Source of the DNA: CAYNWT01 sp964450955
GTDB taxonomy: Bacteria > Planctomycetota > Planctomycetia > Planctomycetales > Planctomycetaceae
Direction of reading: 5' to 3'
DNA length: 64,000 nucleotides
NCBI GenBank assembly: GCA_964450955.1
Contig: CAYVFI010000002.1
Span: 1-64,000 of the forward strand
The notes beneath the pieces are model-generated. The model was not told the DNA's origin. It searched no databases and worked only from the letters and a program-made list of their open reading frames with translations. Shown here in pieces: positions 7,704 to 17,141 of this stretch. Each line of letters opens with the position of its first letter. Position 1 is the first letter of the stretch. The translations under genes were made by a program, and so were the position numbers.

Positions 7704-10529
7704 GTGTCAAAAAATCGCTCCGCCTGCCGCGTTGTCAAAGTGCCAAGCCTAAGCCAACTGCTTCCCATCGCGCTGTGCGTCTGTGTCGCCGGTTGTGGTG
7801 GCGGAGAAGAAATCGACTTCAGCAAGCCGACCTCAGGCGCTGGCGGAAACACGACGTTCACCTACGTATCGCCTCACGCGGCTACGACGCCTGCAACCGA
7901 AACTAAAACGGATACAAAGTCCAGCGCAGCGAAACCAGAGGCTGAGACAAAAAGCGACATAGCCAAAACGCCTGAGGCAACTGAGAAGAAGAAGACGACG
8001 CCCACCGCCGGTAAGGCAAACATCAAAACAGTCAGCGACAAGGTCGATCCCGTTGCGGCCGACGAAGTTGACGAGGACAATCCCTACGCCAACTGGCGCA
8101 AGCGAAAGTTTGTCCTAAGCTCTCGGCTAACCAACGTTCTTGAAACCCGCCGTCGCGTTGCGTTCTCTGAAAACGGCCGGCTTATCGTCGCCGCAGACCA
8201 ATCCGGCGAGGTGATTGTTTTCGAAACACGTTTCGGAACTGTTCAAAGCTTGCATGAATTGAAGACCGGAATACCGGCCTGTGTCGCTGTTAGTGATGCG
8301 GCTGGACTGGTTCTCATTGACGGTGGCAAGGACGGACTGCGAGTCTTCGAAATGAAAGACCTGTCCCGACTGGACCTGTTCGCCCGCAACGAATTCAACA
8401 CCGCGCAACGCAGTCGATCGCCGTACCAAATCTCTAGCGGGCCACTTACGATTTTGCAGTTCGCGATGAAGGGGCAAAAGCTGATCTCGGCCAACGCAGA
8501 AGGGCAGGTTCAGATTCGCAGCGTCAAAAATTGGCCCAAAGCCAACGAATCAGACTGGGCTGCTGAACTGACTATCGATGCTCATGAGACTCCGATCTCT
8601 GCGGTCGCAATGTCACTGGATGGTCAAACAGTCGCCACCGCCTCAGAAGCCGGTGCACTGAATCTTTGGTCCGGGAAAACCGGCCAGCTGATCAAAGAAC
8701 TCGAACGGGCGACTGTGCCTGCCATGTCGATGTGCGCAACCGTCAATGGGTTCGCGGTCGGTCGAGCAAACGGAGTCCTGGAACTGTGGTCAGAGCTCGA
8801 TTCCGACGAACCCAAAGTTCAGGAAGTCTTCGATCGGACACCGTCGGCACTCACGTCGTTGATTGTCGAACCGAAGCGAGGTTTGCTTGCGAAGGGCCTG
8901 GAAAGTGGAACCGCCGACTTGCTTGAAATGACAAACGCCCGGTCGCTGTCCTCCAAAAGGCAACACAGTTACCCCGTGTTGGCAATCGCTTCGACCCCCG
9001 ACCAGCAACGCATCCTGACATGCGCTGCCGACGGCTACTGCTGTGCGTGGCCATCGGCCGATCTGGCTGAACGAAAGCGGGGCGAAGATATCGACGCCGC
9101 CACGGCTGTCAAGAAGCCGGTTTTCCGATTCCGACTGGGAGTCCTTTCGCCAAACGTTGTCTCCGACGACGCCACCTACACAAAAGCCCAAAAAGCCGCG
9201 CTCGCTTCGCTTAGAGCCGCCCCCGGGCTTGCCCGAAACAGTTCTGCCGAGGCACTTAAAATGGCCGCGCGGTTGCGTCGCGCGTCGGAGGCAGACCGCG
9301 GTTCGATTCGAACACCGTCAGAAGACTCAAACGTACCGGCAAGCGGTCCGAAGCTGGAACCAATCCAATCTATCCAGACCAATATCCGGATGGCCCACGC
9401 TCAAAACGTTCGAGTGGCTCTTTCGGATTCCGGAGAAACCGTAAGCCTCGCCGTGTCAGCGGCCAGAGGCAAGACGGATGGCTTCGTTGAAGCGTGGGAT
9501 GTTCCAACCGCCACGAAATTAAGAGAATGGCCCAGTGACCAGGCCTTTGACCGCATCCAATTACTTGGAAACGGACGGTGGCTGGTTTCCTTGCAGAAAC
9601 CCACGAGCAAGCGCGAAGCGCCCACCGTCGGAGCGTTCGATTTGCAAGCTGGCGTTGTGCTGCCCGGGTTCGCTGAGCCGCGAGTGATTCTGGAACGCGA
9701 CGGCGTGGTTCTTGTGGGGGCCGCTGGCAATTACGGTTCAACTGCCGAAGTGGTTCAGCTACTGAACTCGGAAACGATGCAGCAATCAGCAGGGTTCTCG
9801 ACCTTCGAAGCGGTAGTCCCCGCGCTGGCCATGATGCCGGATAACCGTCCGGTCGTGTCCATTCGCGATCGGTTCACGACGCGTTTGGTGTTGCTGTCAG
9901 CAGATTCACTGCAGGAAGAAGAGACTTTGTTCGAAGGCAAAGTCAAACAGCCGTGGATTGACCAAAACGGACGCCAACTGGACATTCTGGGGGTCACCGA
10001 TATCGCCGTGTCCGCAAAGGGTTCCACGCTGGTGACTCACGGGCGATTCGACAACCGCGACTATCGCTTCACCATCTGGAAAAAGAAGGGTGCGGGCTTC
10101 AATCAGGAAGACGCTCGCGGCGTCAAAGAAACCACTAGTTTCCTTTCCGAACGCGGCGTCATTGGCCCACGCATGATGTTCGTGAACGGACAACAAAAGT
10201 CACTGGCGCTCATCACTCCCAAAGGCCTCGCAGTGATTGACACGGAGACCGGTAAGGCCGACGAACAAATCGAACTGCCCGGCCAGATGACAACTTTCGA
10301 TCCCAAAGGCAGATGGATCGTCACCCACGACGGAACCGGCAGTCTTGAAGTAAGATCGCTGACAAGCCCGCAAAAAGCCCCCCGGAAATTCCGCGCCCAC
10401 GACGCGCCTGTCAGGTCCATGGCCTTCTCCGGCAGCGGCGAATTCCTGGTAACAGTCGGCGAAGAAAACCAACTCAAGGTCTGGCAACTGGACAGATGGC
10501 TGAAGACTGCAAGCCGCGACCGCGGGTAA
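7704..10529 (+). CDS. WD40-repeat lipoprotein
   Basis: A 941-residue exported protein. The N-terminus has a hydrophobic stretch ending in CVAGC, a lipobox-like site with Cys near residue 31, followed by a charged low-complexity linker (Thr, Lys, Glu; about 40-130). WD40-type blades follow, for example SLDGQTVATASEAGALNLW (about 305-325) and the final FSGSGEFLVTVGEENQLKVW, with a first group at about 140-460 and a second at about 570-935, consistent with two propellers joined by a helical stretch. Such proteins act as binding platforms; the ligand is unknown. It starts with GTG and appears monocistronic, with a 239-base upstream gap. Confidence 0.82.
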   Translation: MSKNRSACRVVKVPSLSQLLPIALCVCVAGCGGGEEIDFSKPTSGAGGNTTFTYVSPHAATTPATETKTDTKSSAAKPEAETKSDIAKTPEATEKKKTTPTAGKANIKTVSDKVDPVAADEVDEDNPYANWRKRKFVLSSRLTNVLETRRRVAFSENGRLIVAADQSGEVIVFETRFGTVQSLHELKTGIPACVAVSDAAGLVLIDGGKDGLRVFEMKDLSRLDLFARNEFNTAQRSRSPYQISSGPLTILQFAMKGQKLISANAEGQVQIRSVKNWPKANESDWAAELTIDAHETPISAVAMSLDGQTVATASEAGALNLWSGKTGQLIKELERATVPAMSMCATVNGFAVGRANGVLELWSELDSDEPKVQEVFDRTPSALTSLIVEPKRGLLAKGLESGTADLLEMTNARSLSSKRQHSYPVLAIASTPDQQRILTCAADGYCCAWPSADLAERKRGEDIDAATAVKKPVFRFRLGVLSPNVVSDDATYTKAQKAALASLRAAPGLARNSSAEALKMAARLRRASEADRGSIRTPSEDSNVPASGPKLEPIQSIQTNIRMAHAQNVRVALSDSGETVSLAVSAARGKTDGFVEAWDVPTATKLREWPSDQAFDRIQLLGNGRWLVSLQKPTSKREAPTVGAFDLQAGVVLPGFAEPRVILERDGVVLVGAAGNYGSTAEVVQLLNSETMQQSAGFSTFEAVVPALAMMPDNRPVVSIRDRFTTRLVLLSADSLQEEETLFEGKVKQPWIDQNGRQLDILGVTDIAVSAKGSTLVTHGRFDNRDYRFTIWKKKGAGFNQEDARGVKETTSFLSERGVIGPRMMFVNGQQKSLALITPKGLAVIDTETGKADEQIELPGQMTTFDPKGRWIVTHDGTGSLEVRSLTSPQKAPRKFRAHDAPVRSMAFSGSGEFLVTVGEENQLKVWQLDRWLKTASRDRG

Positions 10530-10663
10530 TCGCGATTCAAGTACAGGCCCTTCGCCGGTTCCGTAATCCTGGCGAGACCTCGCAACCAAGCTGTCGCATT
10601 TGATCCACACCTTCAAATTACCACGCGTTGGTTCCTGCGGGTGTGCGGATTTCGAGGGAGAGC

Positions 10664-10701
10664 CACGGATGGGCCGCCGGATCACGGATGGGCCGCCGGA
10701 T
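10664..10701. repeat. Perfect 19-bp direct tandem duplication
   Basis: CACGGATGGGCCGCCGGAT occurs twice back to back (10664-10682, 10683-10701) in the gap between convergent genes, just before the minus-strand terminator. A recent local duplication; no function is evident. Confidence 0.9.
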
Positions 10702-10718
10702 GGCCCCGGTATCTGCAC

Positions 10719-10752
10719 AAAAAAACGCGTGTGGCCGAAACCACACGCGCTT
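10719..10752 (-). terminator. Rho-independent terminator for the minus-strand membrane protein gene
   Basis: A 9-bp perfect stem (CGCGTGTGG / CCACACGCG at 10726-10734 and 10741-10749) with a 6-base loop. On the minus strand it is followed by seven Ts (the A-run at 10719-10725). It lies about 35 bases after the stop of the gene ending at 10784. Confidence 0.85.
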
Positions 10753-10783
10753 TTCCAAGTGTCTTAAGCTGGTTCTCCGCAGA

Positions 10784-11440
10784 CTACTTTGCAGACTCCA
10801 GCATCTCGATAATCTGTGCTTCGTCGAAGTTCTCAGCCTTCGCCTGAATGCGAACAACGATGATGTCGCTACCGTCTTTGGCGTGACCCTTCAGTTCGCG
10901 ATATTCCTCATCTGAACCTGATCGCTTGCCTTTGATCAATTTCAGGGTGACCGGCTTACCAAACATGGTGAGTTCACGATCCTCACTGGAGTCGACGTTA
11001 AGTTGAGCCAACTGGCCTTCCACATTTTGTCCACCTGCGCCGCCGCCCTGCGAAAACGCCTGTTCCATTTGCTGGTCGATTTGCTCCTGGCTGGCATTCC
11101 CGTCCTGCACTTTAAGCAAGACTCTGGTCAGGATGATTCCACCGTCGTCGGTCTTCGACTTCCAGTTTGCCATGCTCATATCCATGAGCAGTGGAATTGA
11201 CATTTCCATGTGGAACACGGGTTCCCACTGGTCCTCGCTGATGTCCATCTCAATGATATCTTGCGTTTTCGTGGCAACCTCGGCTGGGTTGTTTGTCACT
11301 CTTGGCGCGGCTTTGTAGGCCATAAATCCTGCACCGCCGCAGCAAACCACTAGACCAAGGCCAGCCACAATTCCCAGGACGATAAGAACCTTCGCGCCGG
11401 TTCCCATTCCTTTTTTTGGTGCTCCACCGTCCATACTCAT
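10784..11440 (-). CDS. Single-pass membrane-anchored protein of unknown function
   Basis: No family recognised. A short cytoplasmic Gly/Lys stretch precedes one strong membrane helix (about 16-45, VLIVLGIVAGLGLVVCCGGA), so the remaining 170 residues should face the periplasm. That part is acidic and Met-rich (a run of MEMSIPLLMDMSMANW) and contains a Gly/Gln-rich linker (about 125-145) before a C-terminal segment of alternating strand pattern (TMFGKPVTLKLIKGKR). It ends in its own terminator. Many planctomycete membrane proteins share this small-anchor, Gly-linker layout, so a specific role cannot be inferred. Confidence 0.7.
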   Translation of the reverse strand: MSMDGGAPKKGMGTGAKVLIVLGIVAGLGLVVCCGGAGFMAYKAAPRVTNNPAEVATKTQDIIEMDISEDQWEPVFHMEMSIPLLMDMSMANWKSKTDDGGIILTRVLLKVQDGNASQEQIDQQMEQAFSQGGGAGGQNVEGQLAQLNVDSSEDRELTMFGKPVTLKLIKGKRSGSDEEYRELKGHAKDGSDIIVVRIQAKAENFDEAQIIEMLESAK

Positions 11441-11664
11441 TTCACTACCTTCCAGGATGCCCCGATCGTTTCGCTCGGGAATGCGATTTCTGATGTTCTA
11501 TGGCCCCACTAGCCATGCGTCAACTCGTCGAGGCACTTCGTCGGGACGACGCGTACGTATCGTCTCCGCATTAGCTATTCGTTGAAAACGTGTGCGTGCT
11601 TAGGAAGGATCAGAATCTTTGGCAAAATCGACGAACCGGTCGTTCGCTGCGGGAGTCGTGTTGC

Positions 11665-12699
11665 CTACTCCGCAGTCACTGGATGAGCCGAGCGGCCGAC
11701 TAGCGGAACCGGTTCCGTGCGTTCACCACCCGGCACGTAGACTTCGTCCACCTCCGTCGCATCAATCTGATGTCGCAGTTCAAGAAATGTCAGCGTCGCC
11801 CACGTAAAGAACACCGCTGTTGCCGGCCCCGCACAAAGCACTGTGATGACAGCTTCAGGCCACGCCGCAACAACGTTGCCATCAAGCAGTAGCATCCCAA
11901 CGAACTTACCGAGCTGCGCCGGCAAGAACCCGATCATCAGAACGCTGGCCAACGCCGCCAGGTAGTGGAATGGTCGAGTCAAAACAAAGTTGACCGCTCG
12001 GCTGACTCCGTCAAAGCAGTCGCTAAGTTCGGTAGCCTGAGCCGCAAACATGAGCGGCCACCCGACTGCAGTCAGAACCAAAAGGATGCAAACCAACGCC
12101 GTTATCGCCCACCAAAGAGCGGCATAGACGGCTGCTCCAACCCACGGCAGCCAGGTCAACCCGCCGCACAAATACCGCACAAGAATCAGAACGTAACAAA
12201 TCGCCAACGGCAAGAACGGCGCCAGCCAGGACTGTAGCGTTCGAGGAAGGGTAAACTGAAAAACCTCGCGCCAATCTGGTGTTCGGTCGCTGGATAATCT
12301 CACAGCGACCGATCGACAAATCGCACTCCCAAACACCGCGCAGACCAACAGGTTCCAACCCAGGGCACTCAATTGCAACGCAAGTTGGGCGGTGACTGAA
12401 CTCAGCACGCAGCCCATCAGCAACATGCTTGTCGCAGCAGGGCCGTACAGGACAGAACCAACCGGTAGCACAAAGAACCCATCGCCAACGCGAACAACGG
12501 CGCCGGAGTCTTCAAACACATTCAGCAACCCAGTGCCCAAAAACCAGGCCGCAGCAGCCACAAGTCCCAGGGCCAGTGTCTGAATCGTCAACGCGCGCCA
12601 CGCGTTGCAGCCGGTTACGAATAACCGACGCCACACGGGCGTCCCGGCATTGCTGGTTTGAAAAGCTGTTGTACTGCTACTCATGCGTGACGATTCCAT
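11665..12699 (-). CDS. Polytopic membrane protein of unknown function
   Basis: An integral membrane protein of 344 residues with about six or seven hydrophobic segments (for example at 37-60, 85-135, 165-190, 200-235, 260-285, 300-325) and a soluble C-terminal tail ending in a Glu/Thr-rich stretch. The N-terminus (SSSTTAFQTSNAG) is polar. No transporter or enzyme signature is visible. The start could be the ATG at 12699 or that at 12684. A segmented inverted repeat lies in the gap upstream, before the cysteine desulfurase gene on the same strand. Confidence 0.7.
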   Translation of the reverse strand: MESSRMSSSTTAFQTSNAGTPVWRRLFVTGCNAWRALTIQTLALGLVAAAAWFLGTGLLNVFEDSGAVVRVGDGFFVLPVGSVLYGPAATSMLLMGCVLSSVTAQLALQLSALGWNLLVCAVFGSAICRSVAVRLSSDRTPDWREVFQFTLPRTLQSWLAPFLPLAICYVLILVRYLCGGLTWLPWVGAAVYAALWWAITALVCILLVLTAVGWPLMFAAQATELSDCFDGVSRAVNFVLTRPFHYLAALASVLMIGFLPAQLGKFVGMLLLDGNVVAAWPEAVITVLCAGPATAVFFTWATLTFLELRHQIDATEVDEVYVPGGERTEPVPLVGRSAHPVTAE

Positions 12700-12821
12700 T
12701 CGCGACGTCTGTTACGCGAAGCGTCCCAGATCACTGGCAGTTGTTCCAGATCAAAAGCAGTGGCAGGATCAATTGGCCTGCCTGGCGTGCCTTGCCGACT
12801 CGTTCGTGCTGATCATTTACC

Positions 12822-12903
12822 TCCGCAGATTTGCGCAGATTCACGCAGATTTGTTTCCCTGGTCCGCGCACCTAATCTGCGAAAATCTGTGCGAATCTGC
12901 GGA
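12822..12903. repeat. Inverted pair of decamer-repeat arms (CGCAGATT-type palindrome)
   Basis: Left arm 12822-12852 consists of three roughly 10-base units built on CGCAGATT. The right arm 12874-12903 is its reverse complement with 26 of 30 positions matching, around a 21-base centre. The result is a long, imperfect hairpin whose arms are themselves tandem repeats. It sits between the cysteine desulfurase stop (12935) and the membrane protein start (12699). From memory, intergenic palindromes built on this unit recur in several bacterial phyla. Confidence 0.85.
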
Positions 12904-12934
12904 TGAACAACACAGTAAGCGTTCGCAGCCTGAA

Positions 12935-14068
12935 CTAACTCTCTGAACGCATCCGGTTGACGACGGTCGAGATTCTCTCAATCGCCAGCGTCACGTCATC
13001 AGCCGTCGTCTCAAGTCCTACGGAGAACCGCACTGCCGACGTGTAAACGTCTTCCGCACATCCCATCGCAACCAGCGCGGGAGCTGGATCGGCCGAACCG
13101 CTGGCGCAGGTGCTGCCCAGCGAACACGCGATTCCTTCAAGGTCCAGCGCGACCAGCATGGCTTCGCCGTGCAGCCCCGGGAAAGAGATATTTAGCGTGT
13201 TCGGCAGCTTGCTGGTCAGAGAACCGTTGACGACCGCGGGCGAACACCGTTCCAGCAATCCTGCCTGCAGTTCATCTCGACGCTGCAGCGTTTGCTTCAT
13301 TCGCTCATCCATATCGCGTTCGAAAATTTCCAAAGCCTTCGCCATGCCCACAACCAGCGCGACGGCTTCTGTGCCCGGTCTGAACCCGGCTTCCTGGTGG
13401 CCTCCAAACTGAAACGCCGGCAACCGTGTTCCTTCCTTCAACAACAACGCCCCGATCCCGCGCGGGCCGTGAAATTTGTGCGCGCCAAGTGCCAGAGACG
13501 TTACGTTGCTCTGCCGAAAGGAAACCGGAATCTTGCCGACAGCCTGAACCGCGTCCAGGTGAAACGGAACCGAATGCTGTTCGCACTTCCGGGCCAGCGG
13601 CGCGATATCCTGAATCACTCCGGTTTCGTTGTGAGCCAGAATAACCGAGGCAATTTTCACCGCGTCCCAATCGACCTGTTCCAATTGACCATCAATAAAC
13701 AGGCCATCGGAATCGACATCCAGAAAGTCAATCTTCCAACCACGCGGTTCCAGCTGACGGCACGACTCCATCGTCGCCGGGTGTTCGCCAGCGGTTAGCA
13801 GAATCGTCCCCGGTTCCTGGTCTGCAAACCCAAACAATGCCATGTTGGTCGATTCGGTTCCACCGCTTGTCAGGATGATTTCTTTTGGGTCTGCGTCCAG
13901 AACCCGCGCGATGGTTTCGCGAGCGTTCTCAAGCGCTTGCCTGGCTTTTCGTCCGGGAGCGTGTCGGCTGCCGGGGTTGGCGTAGCTTTCGGCGAAATGA
14001 TGCGACATGGCGTCAATCACTTCGGGCAGCGGTCGCGTGGTCGCGTTGTTGTCCAGATAGATGCTCAT
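12935..14068 (-). CDS. Cysteine desulfurase, NifS/IscS type
   Basis: A PLP enzyme that removes sulfur from cysteine as a protein-bound persulfide for Fe-S clusters or tRNA thiolation. It shows YLDNNATT at the N-terminus, SGGTESTN (68-75), LAHNETGVIQ (144-153), the PLP Lys198 in GAHKFHGPRG, and the persulfide Cys321 in the short loop GSTCASGS. No scaffold (IscU/SufU) gene is adjacent, so it cannot be tied to one pathway. It lies 75 bases downstream of yjbQ and may share its transcript with aroC and yjbQ, reading aroC, yjbQ, desulfurase. Confidence 0.93.
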   Translation of the reverse strand: MSIYLDNNATTRPLPEVIDAMSHHFAESYANPGSRHAPGRKARQALENARETIARVLDADPKEIILTSGGTESTNMALFGFADQEPGTILLTAGEHPATMESCRQLEPRGWKIDFLDVDSDGLFIDGQLEQVDWDAVKIASVILAHNETGVIQDIAPLARKCEQHSVPFHLDAVQAVGKIPVSFRQSNVTSLALGAHKFHGPRGIGALLLKEGTRLPAFQFGGHQEAGFRPGTEAVALVVGMAKALEIFERDMDERMKQTLQRRDELQAGLLERCSPAVVNGSLTSKLPNTLNISFPGLHGEAMLVALDLEGIACSLGSTCASGSADPAPALVAMGCAEDVYTSAVRFSVGLETTADDVTLAIERISTVVNRMRSES

Positions 14069-14143
14069 TGTGTTCCTTCAGTAGCGGGTGAAGTCATGAG
14101 TTCCTCGCGCTAAGACGTTGAAGGGGACTCGTTGCCTCGTCCA

Positions 14144-14578
14144 CTACGGACTAGTTCGCGAACCATTCAGCGTCAGAACCAACGACCGAGCCGTTCCCCT
14201 GTCGCGATGCTCACACAGAAAAATTCCCTGCCAGGTTCCCAGCCGTAAATGCCCGCCGGCAATCGGGACCGATACAGAACTTCCCAGCATCGACGCCTTT
14301 ACATGCGCTGGCATGTCGTCCGGACCTTCGCAGGTGTGAATGTATGGAAAGTCTTCCGGAGCGATGGCGTTGAACGAACTTTCCAAATCGACCGGCACAT
14401 CGGGATCCGCGTTTTCGTTAATCGTCAGCGACGCCGACGTGTGCTTGATAAACACATGCAGAATCCCAACTTCGATGTCGCGAATATCAGGCATGGCCTG
14501 CACAACTTCGCGCGTAATCAAGTGGAACCCACGCGATCGTGGTGAGAGACGGATTTCCTGCTGCAGCCAAACGCTCAT
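14144..14578 (-). CDS. yjbQ: YjbQ/UPF0047 family protein (secondary thiamine-phosphate synthase)
   Basis: A small cytoplasmic protein of the UPF0047 family. Members can replace thiamine-phosphate synthase weakly in vivo, but the true role is unsettled. The family motifs HTSASLTINENADPDV (59-74 of the long frame) and GTWQGIFLCEHRD are intact. The longest open frame begins at 14617, but the ATG at 14578 overlaps the aroC stop by one base (TGATG), giving 144 residues, close to the usual 135-140. This coupling fixes the start and puts the gene in an operon with aroC. Confidence 0.9.
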   Translation of the reverse strand: MSVWLQQEIRLSPRSRGFHLITREVVQAMPDIRDIEVGILHVFIKHTSASLTINENADPDVPVDLESSFNAIAPEDFPYIHTCEGPDDMPAHVKASMLGSSVSVPIAGGHLRLGTWQGIFLCEHRDRGTARSLVLTLNGSRTSP

Positions 14579-15699
14579 CAGCTTCTCGCTCCGCCAATCG
14601 ATTTCCATCGCAACCAATGATCGGCAAGTACGATTGCGATCATCGCTTCAGCCATCGGCACGAACCGAGGCAACAGGCACGGGTCGTGCCGGCCTTTGGT
14701 CATGATTGTCGTGGCTTCACCTTTGGAATCGACCGTCGCCTGGTCCATCGGCAGGCTGCTGGTCGGCTTCACCGCCGCGCGAAGGACAATTGGTTCTCCA
14801 GACGTAATCCCGCCCAACATTCCACCATGACGATTAGAACTTGTTCCAACCGGCGGCGTGCGTTGGCCGTTAGGGACAAACAGATCGTTGTTCTCACTAC
14901 CGCGAGCCGTCACGCAACCGAACCCGATTCCGTACTCGACGCCCAGAACCGCCGGCAGACTAAACAGCGCTTTTGCAAAGTCCGCCTTAATCTTGTCGAA
15001 CACCGGTTCGCCCAACCCCGCCGGCACATTCTTGGCCACAATCTCTGCCGCGCCACCAATGGAATCTCTCTGCTTTCGAACGGTATCAATTAGGTCAATC
15101 ATCTTCGCCGCAACACTGGCGTCGGGGCAACGAACCGGATTGAAGCTACCATCCGCGTTTTGTTCCACATCGTCCAAAGTCAACGCGGCAGGGTTTTCAA
15201 CCGTCGCCTTAATGTCACCCACCTGACAAACGTACCCGACCACATCCCCGCCAAACTCAGCCGCGATCAACTTTTTCGCAATCGCGCCAGCCGCCACACG
15301 AACCGTCGTCTCACGCGCGCTGCTGCGTCCGCCTCCACGGTAGTCTCGGAAGCCGTACCGAGCGTCGTAGGTGAAGTCCGCGTGGCCCGGACGGTACTTG
15401 TCTTTGATGTCTGAGTAGTCCCGACTGCGCTGATCTTTATTGCGAATCAGAATCGCAATGCTGGTTCCGGTCGTGCGTCCCTCAAAAACGCCCGCCAGAA
15501 ACTCCGGCATATCCGCCTCATCGCGCTGGGTCGTAATGGAGCTCTGCCCAGGCCGACGCCGCTGCAAATCGGGAATCAGATCGTCAACGCTAAGTTCCAG
15601 CCCCGGCGGCACGCCATCAATGATGACAACATTACCCGGCCCGTGACTCTCGCCAGCAGTGGTGATTCGAAATGCTTGTCCGAACGAATTTCCGGGCAT
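14578..15699 (-). CDS. aroC: Chorismate synthase
   Basis: Last step of the shikimate pathway: converts EPSP to chorismate, using reduced FMN as cofactor. Signatures include TTAGESHGPG near the N-terminus, QRRRPGQSSITTQRDE, RPGHADFTY, FRDYRGGGRSSARET, and SNRHGGMLGGITSG. The translated frame is open to 15750, but homology starts at MPGNSFGQAF, so I start at 15699 (373 aa, normal length). Its stop overlaps the yjbQ start. A composite palindromic repeat lies upstream between it and the mannose-1-phosphate guanylyltransferase stop. Confidence 0.96.
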   Translation of the reverse strand: MPGNSFGQAFRITTAGESHGPGNVVIIDGVPPGLELSVDDLIPDLQRRRPGQSSITTQRDEADMPEFLAGVFEGRTTGTSIAILIRNKDQRSRDYSDIKDKYRPGHADFTYDARYGFRDYRGGGRSSARETTVRVAAGAIAKKLIAAEFGGDVVGYVCQVGDIKATVENPAALTLDDVEQNADGSFNPVRCPDASVAAKMIDLIDTVRKQRDSIGGAAEIVAKNVPAGLGEPVFDKIKADFAKALFSLPAVLGVEYGIGFGCVTARGSENNDLFVPNGQRTPPVGTSSNRHGGMLGGITSGEPIVLRAAVKPTSSLPMDQATVDSKGEATTIMTKGRHDPCLLPRFVPMAEAMIAIVLADHWLRWKSIGGARS

Positions 15700-15805
15700 A
15701 AGAAAGCCTGATAGGAACCAAATGAAATCAAATTGTAGTGCCAGCAACACCCCCTGTGTACTCGCACCAACTCACACAACCACGTCACCCCGCCCCCGAG
15801 CACGT

Positions 15806-15854
15806 CACCTCTCCCGCTTGCGGGAGAGGTCGCGGTCTCAGCCGCGGGAGAGGG
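15806..15854. repeat. Composite palindromic repeat, part I, copy A
   Basis: A 49-base sequence (starts CACCTCTCCCGC, ends GGGAGAGGG) that contains the self-complementary core CTCTCCCGCTTGCGGGAGAG. The same 49 bases occur identically at 55499-55547. A related second module follows about 75 bases further on. Intergenic, between two minus-strand genes. Confidence 0.92.
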
Positions 15855-15930
15855 CGTCCCGCACAGCATCTCAACAGAGAGAGAACCCAAGACAACAACG
15901 CAAATTCCACACACCACCCACCGCACCGAA

Positions 15931-15974
15931 ACTCTCTCCGGGCTTACAGCCCGACTCTCCCAAACGGAGAGTGG
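15931..15974. repeat. Composite palindromic repeat, part II, copy A
   Basis: CTCTCCGGGCTTACAGCCCGACTCTCC followed by an inverted GGAGAGT. The core GGGCTTACAGCCC is a hairpin and the outer CTCTCC / GGAGAG pair forms a second one. A diverged copy with the same layout lies at 55650-55697. Confidence 0.75.
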
Positions 15975-15987
15975 CAAGAATCGGGCA

Positions 15988-17061
15988 TCACAGCAGGTTA
16001 TCAAACCCCTGTTCTTTCAACGCCGCAACCAAATCACGCATCGCGTCGGCATCATGCCGATTCGCAATCAGTGTCGCGTCGGGCGTGTGTACGACAATGC
16101 AGTCTTTCATGCCAAGCGTCGCGATAACGTGATTGTCTGGCGAACGCACAATGCAGCCTTCCGTGTTCACTCCGCAAAACGGACCGTCGATCGTGTTGCC
16201 GTTGTCGTCCTCGCCCAGCAAGCGCGGTAGCGAGAGCCAACTACCCACGTCGTCCCACTGGAAGGGAGCCTCCACGACAGTAATCTGTTTCGCTTTTTCC
16301 AACACCGCGTGGTCGATGGAAATCGAATTCATCTGCGGGAACTCGGCCGCCAGGAGTTCGTCGAAACCCTCGGTTCCAAGTGCGTCGGCCAGCTTTAGCA
16401 ACCGCTGGTGCATGTCGGGTTCGTGTTCAGACAGCACGTCCAGAATCGCCTGAGCGCTCCAGCAGAAGATTCCGCAGTTCCAGTAATAGCTACCGGCATC
16501 GACATACTGCTTAGCGATCTCACGTTCTGGCTTCTCCCTGAACGAACTCACCTTGAACGCGCCGTCGATGTTTGAGAGCGCTTCGCCGCGTTCGATGTAA
16601 CCGTAACCCGTGGCTGGGTAAGTCGGCGGAACACCAAACAGGACAAACTGGTTCGGATCGCTCGCCACAATTTGCTGAGCAATCTGACCCGCGTTCTGGA
16701 ACACTTCCTGCGGCTGAATCACATGGTCGGCCGGCATGACAAACATGACCGCGTCCGGATCTTTCTTCAGCAGATTAATCGCAGCCAGTCCCAAACACGG
16801 AGCCGTATTGCGAGCACACGGTTCGATGATGATGTTGTCGGCGGGCACGTCGGCCAACTGCCGACTGGTTTCTTCCGCCTGAACTGCGTTCGTCACCACC
16901 CATGTGTTCGCGGTATCGATCCAGCCATCGCAGCGACCGACCGTGTTTTGGATCATTGTCTGCTCGCCGGATAACTTGAGCAGCTGTTTTGGAGTTTTCT
17001 TGCGGCTTTGTGGCCAGAAGCGAGTTCCGCTTCCGCCCGCCATGACAACGGCGTGCAACAT
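15988..17061 (-). CDS. manC: Mannose-1-phosphate guanylyltransferase
   Basis: Makes GDP-mannose from mannose-1-phosphate and GTP for surface polysaccharides and glycosylation. The nucleotidyltransferase signature MAGGSGTRFWPQSRKKTPKQ is at residues 8-27, with ADHVI (metal and GTP site), FREKPE, and GIFCWS downstream. At 357 residues it has only the guanylyltransferase domain, without the C-terminal phosphomannose isomerase half found in bifunctional enzymes. It diverges from the MnmE-like gene across an 80-base gap. Further polysaccharide genes (aminotransferase, export protein) are 15-20 kb away. Confidence 0.92.
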   Translation of the reverse strand: MLHAVVMAGGSGTRFWPQSRKKTPKQLLKLSGEQTMIQNTVGRCDGWIDTANTWVVTNAVQAEETSRQLADVPADNIIIEPCARNTAPCLGLAAINLLKKDPDAVMFVMPADHVIQPQEVFQNAGQIAQQIVASDPNQFVLFGVPPTYPATGYGYIERGEALSNIDGAFKVSSFREKPEREIAKQYVDAGSYYWNCGIFCWSAQAILDVLSEHEPDMHQRLLKLADALGTEGFDELLAAEFPQMNSISIDHAVLEKAKQITVVEAPFQWDDVGSWLSLPRLLGEDDNGNTIDGPFCGVNTEGCIVRSPDNHVIATLGMKDCIVVHTPDATLIANRHDADAMRDLVAALKEQGFDNLL

Positions 17062-17141
17062 GTATGCGTCTCGTATCTTTCGTTTGACGGTCGATAAGCC
17101 CGCATCATAGGCTGACGACCAATTCCTGCGAACGTGACTTC

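Noticed and set aside
12683..12946. Plus-strand open frame over the inverted decamer repeat
   Set aside because: The translated product simply reads the repeat and has no domain; both neighbours are on the minus strand.
15780..15860. Rho-independent terminator in the repeat upstream of aroC
   Set aside because: The strong stem has no T-run on either strand and an identical copy lies 40 kb away, so it is better described as a dispersed repeat.
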